Source: Nitrososphaerota archaeon
GTDB taxonomy: Archaea; Thermoproteota; Nitrososphaeria; Nitrososphaerales; Gagatemarchaeaceae
Length of the DNA: 13,459 nucleotides
Reading direction: 5' to 3'
NCBI GenBank assembly: GCA_005877365.1
Contig: VBPP01000009.1
Span: 2,012 to 15,470, forward strand
Position numbers and translations under genes: made by a program. The notes beneath the pieces were generated by a model, which was not told where the DNA came from, did not search any database, and saw only the letters and a program-made list of their open reading frames with translations. Shown one piece after another: positions 1 to 7,697 of this stretch (position 1 is the stretch's first letter; the number at the start of each line of letters is the position of its first letter).

Positions 1-298
1 GTGTCTGCCCTATTACTGCCAGTACCGGGAGAAACCCACGTGAAGGGGAGTATCCAAAGTTACCTTGCAAGAGGCCGACTATATAGTAATAGTACTGTAC
101 CCAGATCGGCTCATTCAGGTGATACTTGGCCGCGTAGAGCTGGGCAAGCTGAGGATGAAGCGCTGCAGATTTGCCCAGCCAAGCGACGATTACGTCGGAG
201 CCCACGTAGTGGGACAAGACGAATGTTATCGTGATTACGCTCAGGACGACGATGACGGCAAAGAAGAGCCTTCGTAGAACATACTGAGGTAAATTCAT
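1..298 (-). CDS. ABC transporter permease, DppB/OppB family (partial, 3' end outside window)
   Basis: Reading the minus strand from the ATG at 298 gives 99 open codons that run off the left edge. The fragment has the typical DppB/OppB N-terminus: MNLPQYVLRRLFF, one hydrophobic helix at about residues 9-29, then an extracytoplasmic stretch with YHLNEPIWVQYYYY (the family's 'LGLd.P~~~QY' element) and LLQGNFGYS (the family's 'l.GdlG.S'). Such proteins form half of the membrane channel of Opp/Dpp importers for peptides, and in archaea also for sugars. It lies 149 bases downstream of the SDR gene on the same strand. The second permease and ATPases would be expected beyond the edge, and the solute-binding protein at 1371 is the likely partner. 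The start is clear because the conserved N-terminus begins there. Family call is firm; substrate unknown. Confidence 0.85.
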   Translation of the reverse strand, partial: MNLPQYVLRRLFFAVIVVLSVITITFVLSHYVGSDVIVAWLGKSAALHPQLAQLYAAKYHLNEPIWVQYYYYIVGLLQGNFGYSPSRGFLPVLAVIGQT

Positions 299-320
299 CC
301 AAGCGCAGAGTCCCCGTGAT

Positions 321-339
321 ACTGATAAGTCTTTTAGGA
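321..339 (-). promoter_or_regulatory. possible TATA-like element for the permease gene
   Basis: On the minus strand this stretch reads CCTAAAAGACTTATCAGT, the most AT-rich part of the SDR-permease spacer. Its right-hand part is centred about 27 bases before the permease ATG, the distance expected for a leaderless archaeal transcript, and no Shine-Dalgarno sequence is visible. The match to a TATA box is weak, so the permease could instead be read through from the SDR gene. Confidence 0.35.
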
Positions 340-354
340 AGTTGGGCCATATCG

Positions 355-377
355 CCTCACCCCGCTCCGGGGAGAGG
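355..377. repeat. GC-rich inverted repeat between the SDR and permease genes
   Basis: The arms CCTC-A-CCCCG and CGGGG-A-GAGG face each other around a CTC loop, giving a nine-pair stem with a single A-A mismatch. It lies about 70 bases after the SDR stop codon and about 57 bases before the permease ATG on the transcribed strand. No T-run follows, so it is not a classical terminator. It could slow polymerase, protect the upstream mRNA end, or be a dispersed repeat. Confidence 0.5.
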
Positions 378-447
378 AGAGGAAGATCGTCCCCGCTAGT
401 GTGATCTCCGGCAATGCTTCATCCGAGATGATCTGGGCTTGAACTTT

Positions 448-1218
448 CTATATCTTCACCGCAGAGTAACCGCCATCGACGGGCACCACGGCGCCAGTCA
501 TGAACGTCGGAGCATCCGAAAGGAGGAACATCGCGACCTGCGCCACTTCCTCCGGTTCACCTATTCTGCCCATTGCGTGCTGGTCCGCCTGAGGGTCCCC
601 GCCCGTCCGCGGCATTCCTGACTCCCTTGCGAAGCTCTCGTACAAGGGGGTTCTGATAGCGCCAGGCAGGATGCAGTTTACCCTGATGTTCTCTCTGGCG
701 TGGTCAACGGCCATCGCCTTTACGAGGGCGATGAGCCCTCCCTTCGAGGCTATGTACGCGGCCTCGTTGGGTATCGCCAGGATACCGTCCACACTCGCGG
801 TGCAGACGATGGAGCCCCTCCCTGTCTCCTTCATGGCAGGGATTGAATGCTTGCACATGAGGAATGCCCCCTTCAGGTTGACCTGCATCACTCTGTCCCA
901 CAGCTCCTCACTGGTATCGACGACGGTTCCAACCGGATTGAACCCGGCATTACTGAAGAGGCAGTCGAGCTTTCCGTATTTGCTGAGCGCCGCGTCCACG
1001 CAGTTCTTCGCCTGGTCTGCTTTTGAAACGTCGGTCTTCACAAAAATCGCCTTCCCTCCCATTCTCGCAATCTCCTTCACTGTCGTTAGGCCGCCATCTT
1101 GGTTGATGTCGGCGATAACCACGCTCGCACCGTTCTTTGCGAAGAGGGTCGCGGACGCCCTCCCTATTCCAGATGAACCACCCGTCACTATTGCGACCTT
1201 GCCAGCGAGAATGCTCAT
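448..1218 (-). CDS. short-chain dehydrogenase/reductase (classical SDR, 256 aa)
   Basis: A complete classical SDR of standard length. Visible are the cofactor glycine motif TGGSSGIG (residues 12-19), an acidic D37 at the end of strand 2 that favours NAD(H) over NADP(H), the NAG motif (90-92), and the catalytic set N114, S142, Y155 and K159 within YIASK. PGAIRTP at 185-191 follows the active site, and the C-terminus has the usual TGAVVPVDGGYS. It should oxidise an alcohol or reduce a carbonyl in the cytosol; the sequence does not fix the substrate. It sits between a divergent solute-binding protein and a downstream ABC permease, so it may act on the imported compound. The ATG has a TATA-like box about 28 bases upstream and no Shine-Dalgarno sequence, suggesting leaderless translation. 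Family certain, substrate unknown. Confidence 0.93.
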   Translation of the reverse strand: MSILAGKVAIVTGGSSGIGRASATLFAKNGASVVIADINQDGGLTTVKEIARMGGKAIFVKTDVSKADQAKNCVDAALSKYGKLDCLFSNAGFNPVGTVVDTSEELWDRVMQVNLKGAFLMCKHSIPAMKETGRGSIVCTASVDGILAIPNEAAYIASKGGLIALVKAMAVDHARENIRVNCILPGAIRTPLYESFARESGMPRTGGDPQADQHAMGRIGEPEEVAQVAMFLLSDAPTFMTGAVVPVDGGYSAVKI

Positions 1219-1240
1219 TCTTCAAACTGTGCATCGCCTC

Positions 1241-1250
1241 GTTATTTATG
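1241..1250 (-). promoter_or_regulatory. TATA-like box of the SDR gene
   Basis: The minus strand reads CATAAATAAC, centred about 28 bases upstream of the SDR ATG at 1218. This spacing places transcription start at or very near the start codon, as in leaderless archaeal genes. Confidence 0.6.
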
Positions 1251-1337
1251 CGATTCCGGAAAAACAAGGCAGCCGGGGGAAACGCAGTCTTCCATGCTAA
1301 AGCGGGTGATCGGGAAGAGATTTCGGATTACGGCAAG

Positions 1338-1348
1338 CCTTAAATAAT
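1338..1348 (+). promoter_or_regulatory. TATA-like box of the solute-binding protein gene
   Basis: CCTTAAATAAT is centred about 28 bases before the TTG at 1371, with no Shine-Dalgarno sequence between. The spacing supports a leaderless transcript beginning at the TTG codon and is the main reason for choosing that start. Confidence 0.62.
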
Positions 1349-1370
1349 TTTCATCCTGGTATCAGCAAAA

Positions 1371-3296
1371 TTGCTTATTCAGAGAAAGGCTATTTCTAGG
1401 ACAGTGGTGTCAGCGATCGTCCTCATCATAATTGTCGCCGCAGCAGCCGGGGCTTACTACACACTCACACTCCCTAGAGGCACGTCAGGCACAACTTCCG
1501 TCCAAACGAGCGGAGGAGCAACGGGCCTCCTTCCTACGTACGTTCCATCTTCGAAGAGCGTCGATACCTTGGCCATAGACGAGTGGGTGTGGCCCATCGA
1601 CGACCTGAATCAGCTGTACGCCCTCTCGGAACTGCCGTGGCCGAACTGGCTGACCTACACGGTCTATCAACCACTCGTGAGCGTAAACGAGACGGCCGAA
1701 TATCAGCAAGGTACCATTCAGTATCTGCCCGGGCTCGCGACCAGCTGGACTGTGTCTTCTGATGGTAAGACCTACACCTTCAACTTGAGACAGAATGTGC
1801 AGTTCTCGAACGGCGACCCATTCAACGCCTACCAAGTCTGGGGCCAGATGTACGGATTCTACTATCTCTCCGGGAACAGCAGCACATGGCTGGAGTCCTA
1901 CAACTTCTTCGACATGTCGACGGCGCGCTTCGGTCCTAGCACGATTGCGCTGATGCAGCAGAGCGGCCTCATCAACCCGAACTCTCGGCTAATGAGCATC
2001 ATGACAGATTCAACATGGCCCATATATGTGACAGGTCCGTACCAGATTGTCTTCAATCTCAAGTCGCCTTTCGTTTGGTTCCCAGGGGCTTTTGTCGTCT
2101 TCGACGGCCTGATCTTCGACGTGCAGTGGCTCCTCCAAAATGGGGGTTTCGGCACCCCGACCAGTTTCAACAGCTACTTCAACCAGCACCCGATCCCAGG
2201 AACCGGTCCGTACGCTGTAACTCAAGTTGTGCAGAATTCGTACGTGAAATTCTCTCAGAACCAGAAATACTGGGGTAAGAGCCTCAGCGCTGCCGAGATA
2301 GCGGCACAGCCGATTTGGGACCCCGGACACGCTGCAAACGTCATCGTCTACTACAAGCCCAACAACATCGCCAGGGTCACAGACCTTCAGAACAAGGTGG
2401 TTCATATTTCAGCGGTCGAGCCGAGTGAATGGCCCGTCATTACCGCGAATCCATCATTCTCCTTCGTAGAGCAGCCCCCTTGGGCGGGCGAGGTTTCTCT
2501 TCTTGGGCTGAACGGACACGTATACCCGACGAACATAACAGCGGTTAGGCAGGCGATTGTACACGCCATAAATTACACGGACGTGTACGCGAAGGCCTAT
2601 CAGGGGCTGATGACTCCCTACGTAGGCCCCGAGTATCCGGCGTGGCGCGACTTCTACAACCTCGGAGGCGTTTCGGAATACAAATACGACCTGAACTTGG
2701 CAAAACAGCTTCTGACTCAGAATCACGTCGACACCTCCAAATTCCCCTCACTCACCTTCAATGTTCAGGCTGGTTGTGAGTCTTGCACCAACGTCGCGGA
2801 AGTGATACAGTCTGACCTCAGCTCAATCAATATGACGGTAGACATCCATGTCATCTCCACAGCCCAATACTACTCGCCATTCGGGAGTTACCAGACCAAC
2901 CTCCAGAATGCTCAGCAGATCGGACAGCTCGCATTCGTCAACTCCGGCTTCGGATGGTCACCAGCGACACTCACACCCGCCGACTACTGGGTCACCTTCG
3001 TGAACAACGCCTCGATCTGGGGCAATTGGCCGGCCTACTCCCATCCCACGGTGCAGAAGTGTGTCGACGCGTTCACAAGCACCTCCGACGTATCGATGAT
3101 ACAGTCACTATGCACGGCAGCCCAGAAACAAATCTTCGACGATGCCCCGTACGCGTGGATAGGCCTCTTCAAGCTCTGGCTACCTCCGGGTGGTTCCCTC
3201 GTGTGGGATCACAACACGGTCAAGGGATTCTTGGTAGACCCAGTCTGGAACGGCCAAAACACGGGACCAGTATTCAACACAGTTACTTTCGGCTAG
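1371..3296 (+). CDS. ABC transporter substrate-binding protein, family 5 (Opp/Dpp type)
   Basis: A 641-residue secreted solute receptor. The N-terminus has a basic start (QRKAISR) and one hydrophobic helix at about 12-29, followed by a Ser/Thr/Gly-rich linker (about 36-52), the typical way archaea tether such receptors outside the membrane. The family 5 signature spans residues 119-156 (LPGLATSW, then DGKTYTFNLR, then FSNGDPF). GTGPY and YDLNLAKQLL are further family motifs. The start is TTG: no ATG or GTG lies between the TATA-like box and the signal helix, and the spacing suits a leaderless message. It is transcribed divergently from the SDR and permease genes and probably delivers ligand to that permease. 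Family 5 receptors bind peptides, but several characterised archaeal members bind sugars, so the ligand is open. A T-rich stretch follows the stop. Confidence 0.93.
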   Translation: MLIQRKAISRTVVSAIVLIIIVAAAAGAYYTLTLPRGTSGTTSVQTSGGATGLLPTYVPSSKSVDTLAIDEWVWPIDDLNQLYALSELPWPNWLTYTVYQPLVSVNETAEYQQGTIQYLPGLATSWTVSSDGKTYTFNLRQNVQFSNGDPFNAYQVWGQMYGFYYLSGNSSTWLESYNFFDMSTARFGPSTIALMQQSGLINPNSRLMSIMTDSTWPIYVTGPYQIVFNLKSPFVWFPGAFVVFDGLIFDVQWLLQNGGFGTPTSFNSYFNQHPIPGTGPYAVTQVVQNSYVKFSQNQKYWGKSLSAAEIAAQPIWDPGHAANVIVYYKPNNIARVTDLQNKVVHISAVEPSEWPVITANPSFSFVEQPPWAGEVSLLGLNGHVYPTNITAVRQAIVHAINYTDVYAKAYQGLMTPYVGPEYPAWRDFYNLGGVSEYKYDLNLAKQLLTQNHVDTSKFPSLTFNVQAGCESCTNVAEVIQSDLSSINMTVDIHVISTAQYYSPFGSYQTNLQNAQQIGQLAFVNSGFGWSPATLTPADYWVTFVNNASIWGNWPAYSHPTVQKCVDAFTSTSDVSMIQSLCTAAQKQIFDDAPYAWIGLFKLWLPPGGSLVWDHNTVKGFLVDPVWNGQNTGPVFNTVTFG

Positions 3297-3321
3297 GCAT
3301 CCTCCTTCCCGAAACCCCGAC

Positions 3322-3338
3322 TCTTTTTTCTTCAGTTT
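3322..3338 (+). terminator. T-rich terminator after the solute-binding protein
   Basis: A run of six T flanked by further pyrimidines (CTCTTTTTTCTTCAGTTT) starts 25 bases after the stop codon. Archaeal polymerase terminates on such T-tracts without needing a hairpin, and the next gene has its own promoter just downstream. Confidence 0.6.
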
Positions 3339-3344
3339 CAGTAA

Positions 3345-3355
3345 GAATTTATTCC
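3345..3355 (+). promoter_or_regulatory. TATA-like box of the M24 gene
   Basis: GAATTTATTCC is centred about 27 bases before the TTG at 3376. No Shine-Dalgarno sequence precedes the TTG, so a leaderless start is likely and supports TTG as the original start codon of this now broken gene. Confidence 0.55.
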
Positions 3356-3375
3356 ATCAACTGGTTTGGAGGCCG

Positions 3376-4472
3376 TTGGAATCCAAGAACTCGCCGGAGG
3401 AACGTCGGAACTTCCTGGCGAGCGAGCTTCTGAGGGTCGAAGCAGACTGGGTGATAATCTCGCACCCCAAGCACATCTTTTACCTGACGGGGTTTCCGTC
3501 GAACCTGAACGCGTGGTACTCTCTTATGAAGGGACCCCGTTCCACTTCGTTCATGACCCTGCGTTCAGACGGGAGGTGCGCCCTCCTCCTAGGACGGTCC
3601 GAACTCGAAAACCCGTTCACTGGTGAGCGAACCGACGCCCTTCGAGGCCTGGGAGATGTAACGGAGTATGAGGATTACAGCCTGAAGGGCGAGATGGTCA
3701 CCTACGGCGACAGACTGGCAGCCGAGATGAAGAGATGGCTTGGTGGGCTTGACCGACACAGGTTCAGGAAAGTCGCGATCGAGGAATGGCATCTTGCCGA
3801 AGTGTACCGCGATGCCCTGCACACTGTTCACCCCGATGCTCGGGTCGTTGGAATTACAGTGTTGCTAGGGAGAATTCGACGCCAGGAAAGTCCGAGCTGG
3901 ATGTCTACGGGGCGATAAACGAAGATGTCTTCCACAGGTACGGCCCGTTCGCCTGGGTGGTAGGGGATCATGTATCGGGCGAAAGGAGCCTCGGGGTAGG
4001 AGGAGTGCCCACTCATCGAAAACTGAAGAGGGGGGACACGTTCATTCTCGACCTTCAGGTGGCCCACGATAACTACTGGTCCGACATGTGCAGGACGTTT
4101 GTAGTCGGCAGGAAGCCCAGCAGGGAGCAACGGTCGGCTCTGGCGGTGGTAAGGGAGGCGATGGAGGAAGCGGAAAAGCTGCTGTACCCCGGGACGGAGG
4201 GGAAGGAGGTGTACGCGTCTGTCTCGAGAGCGCTGGCGGACCATGGATACTCAGACCTTCCACACCACGCCGGGCATGCCATCGGTCTGGACGACCAGGA
4301 AAGGCCCTGGTTCATTCCAGCCGAAGAAAGGAAGCTCGAGGAAGGTTCCGTATGCGTCGTGGAGCCGGGAATTTACCGCAAGGATACGGGCGGCATAAGA
4401 ATTGAAGATGTTTTCGTGGTGACCGCCAAAGGCCCGAGGAAACTGTCGCACTTCCCATTGAAGCTAGGCTAG
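3376..4472 (+). pseudogene. M24-family metallohydrolase (creatinase/Xaa-Pro peptidase-like), split by an internal deletion and frame change
   Basis: Two frames together make one M24 protein. Frame A (TTG 3376 to stop 3918) carries the creatinase/prolidase N-terminal domain, including WVIISHPKHIFYLTGFPSN, up to about residue 158. Frame B (open through 3786-4472) carries the 'pita-bread' catalytic domain, entering near GKSELDVYGAINED. All five metal ligands are present: Asp codons at 4050 and 4083, His at 4275 within HHAGHAIGL, Glu at 4362 in VEPGIY and Glu at 4404 in IRIED. Between the domains about 30-40 residues (the usual 'K.peEi..ir.A' helix) are absent, and the frames differ, implying loss of 3n+1 bases or equivalent. 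I see no slippery heptamer that would suggest programmed shifting. The family includes prolidases, creatinase, ectoine hydrolase and DMSP lyase DddP; the original substrate is not evident. A sequencing or assembly error remains possible. Confidence 0.78.
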
Positions 4473-4489
4473 CGGCACTGGTGATCAGG

Positions 4490-4510
4490 CGCTCGCTGAG
4501 GCATCGAGCG
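4490..4510. terminator. inverted repeat between convergent genes
   Basis: CGCTCG and CGAGCG are separated by nine bases in the 61-base gap between the plus-strand M24 gene and the minus-strand flavoprotein gene. Such a small hairpin could mark the 3' ends of both transcripts. There is no strong T-tract, so the terminator reading is tentative. Confidence 0.3.
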
Positions 4511-4533
4511 TAAACTTCTGGTCGAACGATCGG

Positions 4534-6600
4534 CTAGATTTCGCGTCCCAGCTTCGCCGCATCGTACATGGCGTTCCCAATCCTGGCGCCACCGATTCTC
4601 GCATCACCAATCAAGTGTACCTCGGGGACTCGCCCCCTAAAGACCCCGTAGAGTGAGTCTTCCTGGCGCCTACCCGTAATCAGCACCAGGTTATCGACTT
4701 CCTCTTGTCTCACGCTATCGTGGTACAGATTGTACAAAGTCACGGTCTTTCCCCTTACTCTCCTGACCCAGGTGAAGGGTGTGACCTTGACTCGTGCGGA
4801 AAAGAGTCGTGGGAGAAGGTGGTCCCAGTGATTGTAGAGGTTCGTCTCGAGCCCGGTGTAGGCGAGGGGGGTGACCACCTCGACATTCTTCCCCCTCCTC
4901 CCCAGGTGCTCGGCAAGACCGGGTGCTTCGATGAAGCTCAACGAGTCGGCTATTATTACACGCTCCCCAGCCTGGACCCGCCCTTCCCAGATGTCCTGGT
5001 CTGTGCAGACCACTGGTTCTTCCCAGCCGTCCACTTCGTTCATCGTGTAGGGCTGGAAGCCAGTCCTTATCGGTGAGGATCCGGTCGCGATGACGACGGC
5101 GGAAGGTTTCTCTTCCTCGAATAGAAACTGCACGACGGCTTCGTCCTCGGTCACTTCCATTCCGTACTTGACTTCGACCCCAAGGCTTCTGACCTGGTCT
5201 ACCAGCCACCTCACGATGGCGCTGATGTTCTCCCGCCCGGGGAGCATCGCGGCGATCGGCGCCTGTCCGCCGGGCTTTCTCGTCTTCTCGTATACGACGA
5301 CCTTGTGCCCCCTCTCGGCCGCGACCCTGGCAAACTCAAGACCAGCTGGACCTCCCCCGATCACCAGTATCTTCTTCCTCGCCGCCGCCTGTTCGAGAGT
5401 CCCCACCCCCCAATCCCTCTCCCTGCTCACTACGGGGTTGACCGTACAGGAGATGGGGAGTCCACGAATCATCCTCCCCCAGCAGTCCTGGAGAACACCG
5501 ATGCACGGTCTTATTTCGGAGAGCCTCCCTTGCATGGCTTTGTTCGGAAGTTCTGGGTCAGCGATCAGTGCCCTCGTCATTGCGACTATGTCTGCCTGCC
5601 CGCTGGCCAGCAGACTCTCTGCAAAAGTCGGGTCCACATACTTTCCTACAACCCCAACCTTGGTTCTCTTGAGCACACTCTTCAGGGGAGTCGTGATCCG
5701 GAGGTTATACCCACTCTCGACATACATTGGCACAGCCTGCCAATCCTCCTGCTGGGGGGAGTATCCCTGGTCGGCGGTTATCCAGTCGATTCTACCGTCA
5801 AGTCTCCTCGCAACCTGTGCGGCATCTTCGGGCCTGTGACCCCCATCGAACCTCTCGTCCCCCATCAGCCGCATTCCGACGGCTATCTCTTCTCCAACGT
5901 ACTCTCTTATCCTCCTGATGACTTCTTCCAGGAAGCGCATTCTGTTCTCCAAAGAACCTCCCCATCTATCCTTCCTATGATTCATCACAGGAGAAAGAAA
6001 CTCGGAGATCAGGGCGCCATGCGTCCCGTGCAGGTCGACACCGTCCAGCCCCGATTCTCGAACCAGCTTCGCGGCGACCCCGTATGCTTCCACCTGTGCC
6101 TCTATCTCTTCTTCGCTGAGCTCTCGGGAGGTGAAGGGAAGAGCGTGGATTGGATGGGAGGGCCACGGGAATGGCGAGACTCCCCTATCGTTTCCGACAT
6201 TCGTCCCCCCCGAGGCGAGCTCGATGAAGCACCTACCACCTTGCTCATGTACCATGCTGGCTAGCTTCCGGTAACCCACAACAATCCGCGGGTCCGTAGC
6301 CCGCAGGGGCCATCTTCCTGTAAGAATCATCGGGTGACCGCCGCTCAACGGGTCGTAATGGGCATCTGTATCCGGAGAAGTCTGCCCTACCTCCGCATTG
6401 ACTATGCCCATCGAGACCTCGATCAGGGCCGCTCCTCCCTTCGCTCTTTCAGCACAGTAGTACGCGAGAGTATCCCCAGGCAGGTTGTCCCTCGCGTCGG
6501 AGGCGAACATCGTCGCATGGGGTGTGACGTAGATTCTGTTCCTGAGCCTAATTGGACCCAGCTCAATGGGAGTGAAAAGATGCTTGAAGTATTCCGACAA
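4534..6600 (-). CDS. NADH:flavin oxidoreductase / Old Yellow Enzyme-type two-domain flavoprotein (2,4-dienoyl-CoA reductase/TMADH-like)
   Basis: A 688-residue enzyme with the FadH/enoate reductase/trimethylamine dehydrogenase architecture. Residues 1-360 form the FMN barrel, with DGVDLHGTHG (H191, H194), SEFLSPVMNHR and WGGSLENRMRF typical of the family. A cluster-binding segment follows at 366-385 with C366, C373 and C385, but the position expected for the second cysteine is V369. ILVIGGGPAGLEFA (411-424) starts the FAD domain. The second nucleotide fold at about 546-577 lacks GxGxxG, as in the ADP-binding domain of trimethylamine dehydrogenase. TMADH's FMN-linking cysteine (VPHC) is alanine here (TPHA, residue 29), so covalent FMN is not expected. 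The TTG start lies 35 bases after the LLM gene and behind a G-rich stretch (GAGGGTGGGG), consistent with operon translation. Family firm; substrate unknown. Confidence 0.88.
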   Translation of the reverse strand: MSEYFKHLFTPIELGPIRLRNRIYVTPHATMFASDARDNLPGDTLAYYCAERAKGGAALIEVSMGIVNAEVGQTSPDTDAHYDPLSGGHPMILTGRWPLRATDPRIVVGYRKLASMVHEQGGRCFIELASGGTNVGNDRGVSPFPWPSHPIHALPFTSRELSEEEIEAQVEAYGVAAKLVRESGLDGVDLHGTHGALISEFLSPVMNHRKDRWGGSLENRMRFLEEVIRRIREYVGEEIAVGMRLMGDERFDGGHRPEDAAQVARRLDGRIDWITADQGYSPQQEDWQAVPMYVESGYNLRITTPLKSVLKRTKVGVVGKYVDPTFAESLLASGQADIVAMTRALIADPELPNKAMQGRLSEIRPCIGVLQDCWGRMIRGLPISCTVNPVVSRERDWGVGTLEQAAARKKILVIGGGPAGLEFARVAAERGHKVVVYEKTRKPGGQAPIAAMLPGRENISAIVRWLVDQVRSLGVEVKYGMEVTEDEAVVQFLFEEEKPSAVVIATGSSPIRTGFQPYTMNEVDGWEEPVVCTDQDIWEGRVQAGERVIIADSLSFIEAPGLAEHLGRRGKNVEVVTPLAYTGLETNLYNHWDHLLPRLFSARVKVTPFTWVRRVRGKTVTLYNLYHDSVRQEEVDNLVLITGRRQEDSLYGVFRGRVPEVHLIGDARIGGARIGNAMYDAAKLGREI

Positions 6601-6635
6601 CTTACATCCCCACCCTCGTTGAGACCTTCCCCGGA

Positions 6636-7631
6636 CTAGAAAAGGTGGAGGACGTTATCTGCGAACTCCTTGATCTTCTTCAGGTTTGCTTCGCTTATCA
6701 GAACCACTGCCTCCGCCCCCGCATCCGCGTAGGTTTCTATGACGCGCAAGAGTTCCCTCCACCCCTTCACGAAGTGAATGTTATTTCTCAGCTGGCTCAT
6801 GGTTACCTTCCTCCCCTGCCTCTCGGCGGCGACGGGGTCGCTGATGCTCCAAGAGTCCTTCTGAATCCATCCCAGCTCTTTCCACTCCCTTCTCTTCATC
6901 TCTTCGGGTTTCATCAAGCTGAAGTCGAGGTGCACGATGAGTCCCCCCTCCCTTCTCCTCCCTTCTTTCATCCCTCTGGCGTACGACGGCAATATGACGT
7001 CCTTCAGCCTCTCAGCGGTATTCCTGGGGCTCAGAGTCACAAGTCTGTCTGCGTATTTCCCAGCAATGTACGCCGCCTTTGGGCCCAATCCCGCGAAATA
7101 GACCGCAACATGTGTCCTCGGCTTGGTGTACAGGTAGTAGAAGTCTGCGCCGAAGTACTTCCCGTGGAAGGAGAAGGGCTTCTTCGATTCCCACAGCCTC
7201 CTGATTAACTGGATTCCCTCCGTCAGTCTCTCCATCCGCTCGTTCCAGGTTGGCCATCTCCCATTCCAGAAGGGCCTTTCATTCAGAGCCTCCCCGCTTC
7301 CGACCCCCAAGAGGAACCTTCCCGGAAAGAGATTGTCCAGGGTCGCCGATGCCTGCGCAACAATCGCAGGATGGTACCTCGCCCCGATCGGAGGCGTAAC
7401 CAGTGGACCTGTCCTAATCTTCTTCGTCCTCTCTAGGGCAGCACCCATCATCGACCATACGAATTGGGACCTGTCGCCGGAATGGAACCATGGCATGAAG
7501 TGGTCTCCGAACCAGGCAGTCCTGAAGCCGAGCTCCTCCGCATAGGCAAGAGCCTCAACGAATCTTGGAGGGTCGTACCAGTTCTCCCCGATGTCCAGCT
7601 GGATCTCCAATTCCTCGAGTTCATCCTGCAT
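6636..7631 (-). CDS. F420-dependent LLM-class oxidoreductase, resembling F420-dependent glucose-6-phosphate dehydrogenase
   Basis: A 331-residue luciferase-like (TIM-barrel) protein. It aligns by eye with mycobacterial F420-dependent glucose-6-phosphate dehydrogenase: FGDHFMPW (D43, H44, W48) matches SDHFQPW, the ERTKKIRTGPLVTPP region matches ERTNRLLLGTSVLTP, and FLLGVGSGEALNE carries E114 at the position of the catalytic acid. These parts contact F420 and the substrate in the family. It should move hydride between F420 and an alcohol, aldose or similar compound; I cannot confirm the phosphate-binding residues, so glucose-6-phosphate specificity is not claimed. It heads a two-gene operon with the flavoprotein. 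The ATG at 7631 is the first start after the divergent promoter region. Alternatives are another LLM subclass such as an alcohol dehydrogenase or methylene-H4MPT reductase-like enzyme. Confidence 0.88.
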   Translation of the reverse strand: MQDELEELEIQLDIGENWYDPPRFVEALAYAEELGFRTAWFGDHFMPWFHSGDRSQFVWSMMGAALERTKKIRTGPLVTPPIGARYHPAIVAQASATLDNLFPGRFLLGVGSGEALNERPFWNGRWPTWNERMERLTEGIQLIRRLWESKKPFSFHGKYFGADFYYLYTKPRTHVAVYFAGLGPKAAYIAGKYADRLVTLSPRNTAERLKDVILPSYARGMKEGRRREGGLIVHLDFSLMKPEEMKRREWKELGWIQKDSWSISDPVAAERQGRKVTMSQLRNNIHFVKGWRELLRVIETYADAGAEAVVLISEANLKKIKEFADNVLHLF

Positions 7632-7642
7632 TTTCGTTCAGG

Positions 7643-7664
7643 TCACTTAAACCTTCAAATTTCC
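7643..7664. promoter_or_regulatory. shared divergent promoter region (LLM operon and KdaD-like operon)
   Basis: This AT-rich patch is the only one in the 69-base space between the divergent starts at 7631 and 7701. On the minus strand AAATTTGAAGG is centred about 27 bases before the LLM ATG, suiting a leaderless message. On the plus strand CACTTAAACC would place transcription start near 7675, leaving a leader of about 25 bases with a Shine-Dalgarno sequence. The two boxes overlap, so the operons may compete for, or be co-controlled through, the same DNA. Confidence 0.5.
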
Positions 7665-7689
7665 GACAGACTAAAGGAGGGCTCGCTCC

Positions 7690-7697
7690 AGGAGGGG
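7690..7697 (+). promoter_or_regulatory. ribosome binding site of the KdaD-like gene
   Basis: AGGAGGGG ends a few bases before the GTG at 7701. It decides the start: the frame is open further upstream into the LLM gene, but only this GTG has both a strong Shine-Dalgarno sequence and the expected N-terminus of the family. Confidence 0.7.

Noticed and set aside
1..350. Short open frames on both strands at the left edge (1-234 and 65-277 plus, 111-350 minus)
   Set aside because: A different minus-strand frame from 298 gives an unmistakable ABC permease N-terminus, so these are shadows.
671..1300. Plus-strand open frame (209 codons) opposite the SDR gene
   Set aside because: The minus strand encodes an SDR with every catalytic motif; the antisense product has none and no start signal.
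3840..3920. Programmed ribosomal frameshift joining the two M24 frames
   Set aside because: No slippery heptamer is visible in the overlap, and the linker helix of the family is missing, which a frameshift would not explain.
3786..4472. Catalytic M24 domain as an independent gene starting at the ATG at 3786
   Set aside because: The first 20 or so residues from that ATG are non-family, cysteine- and proline-rich, and lie within the coding frame of the N-terminal domain. A single broken gene is a better explanation than two genes.
5305..6264. Long plus-strand open frame (319 codons) opposite the flavoprotein gene
   Set aside because: It is proline- and histidine-rich with no family motif, and the minus-strand frame here has complete OYE motifs. 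It is an antisense shadow of GC-rich coding DNA.
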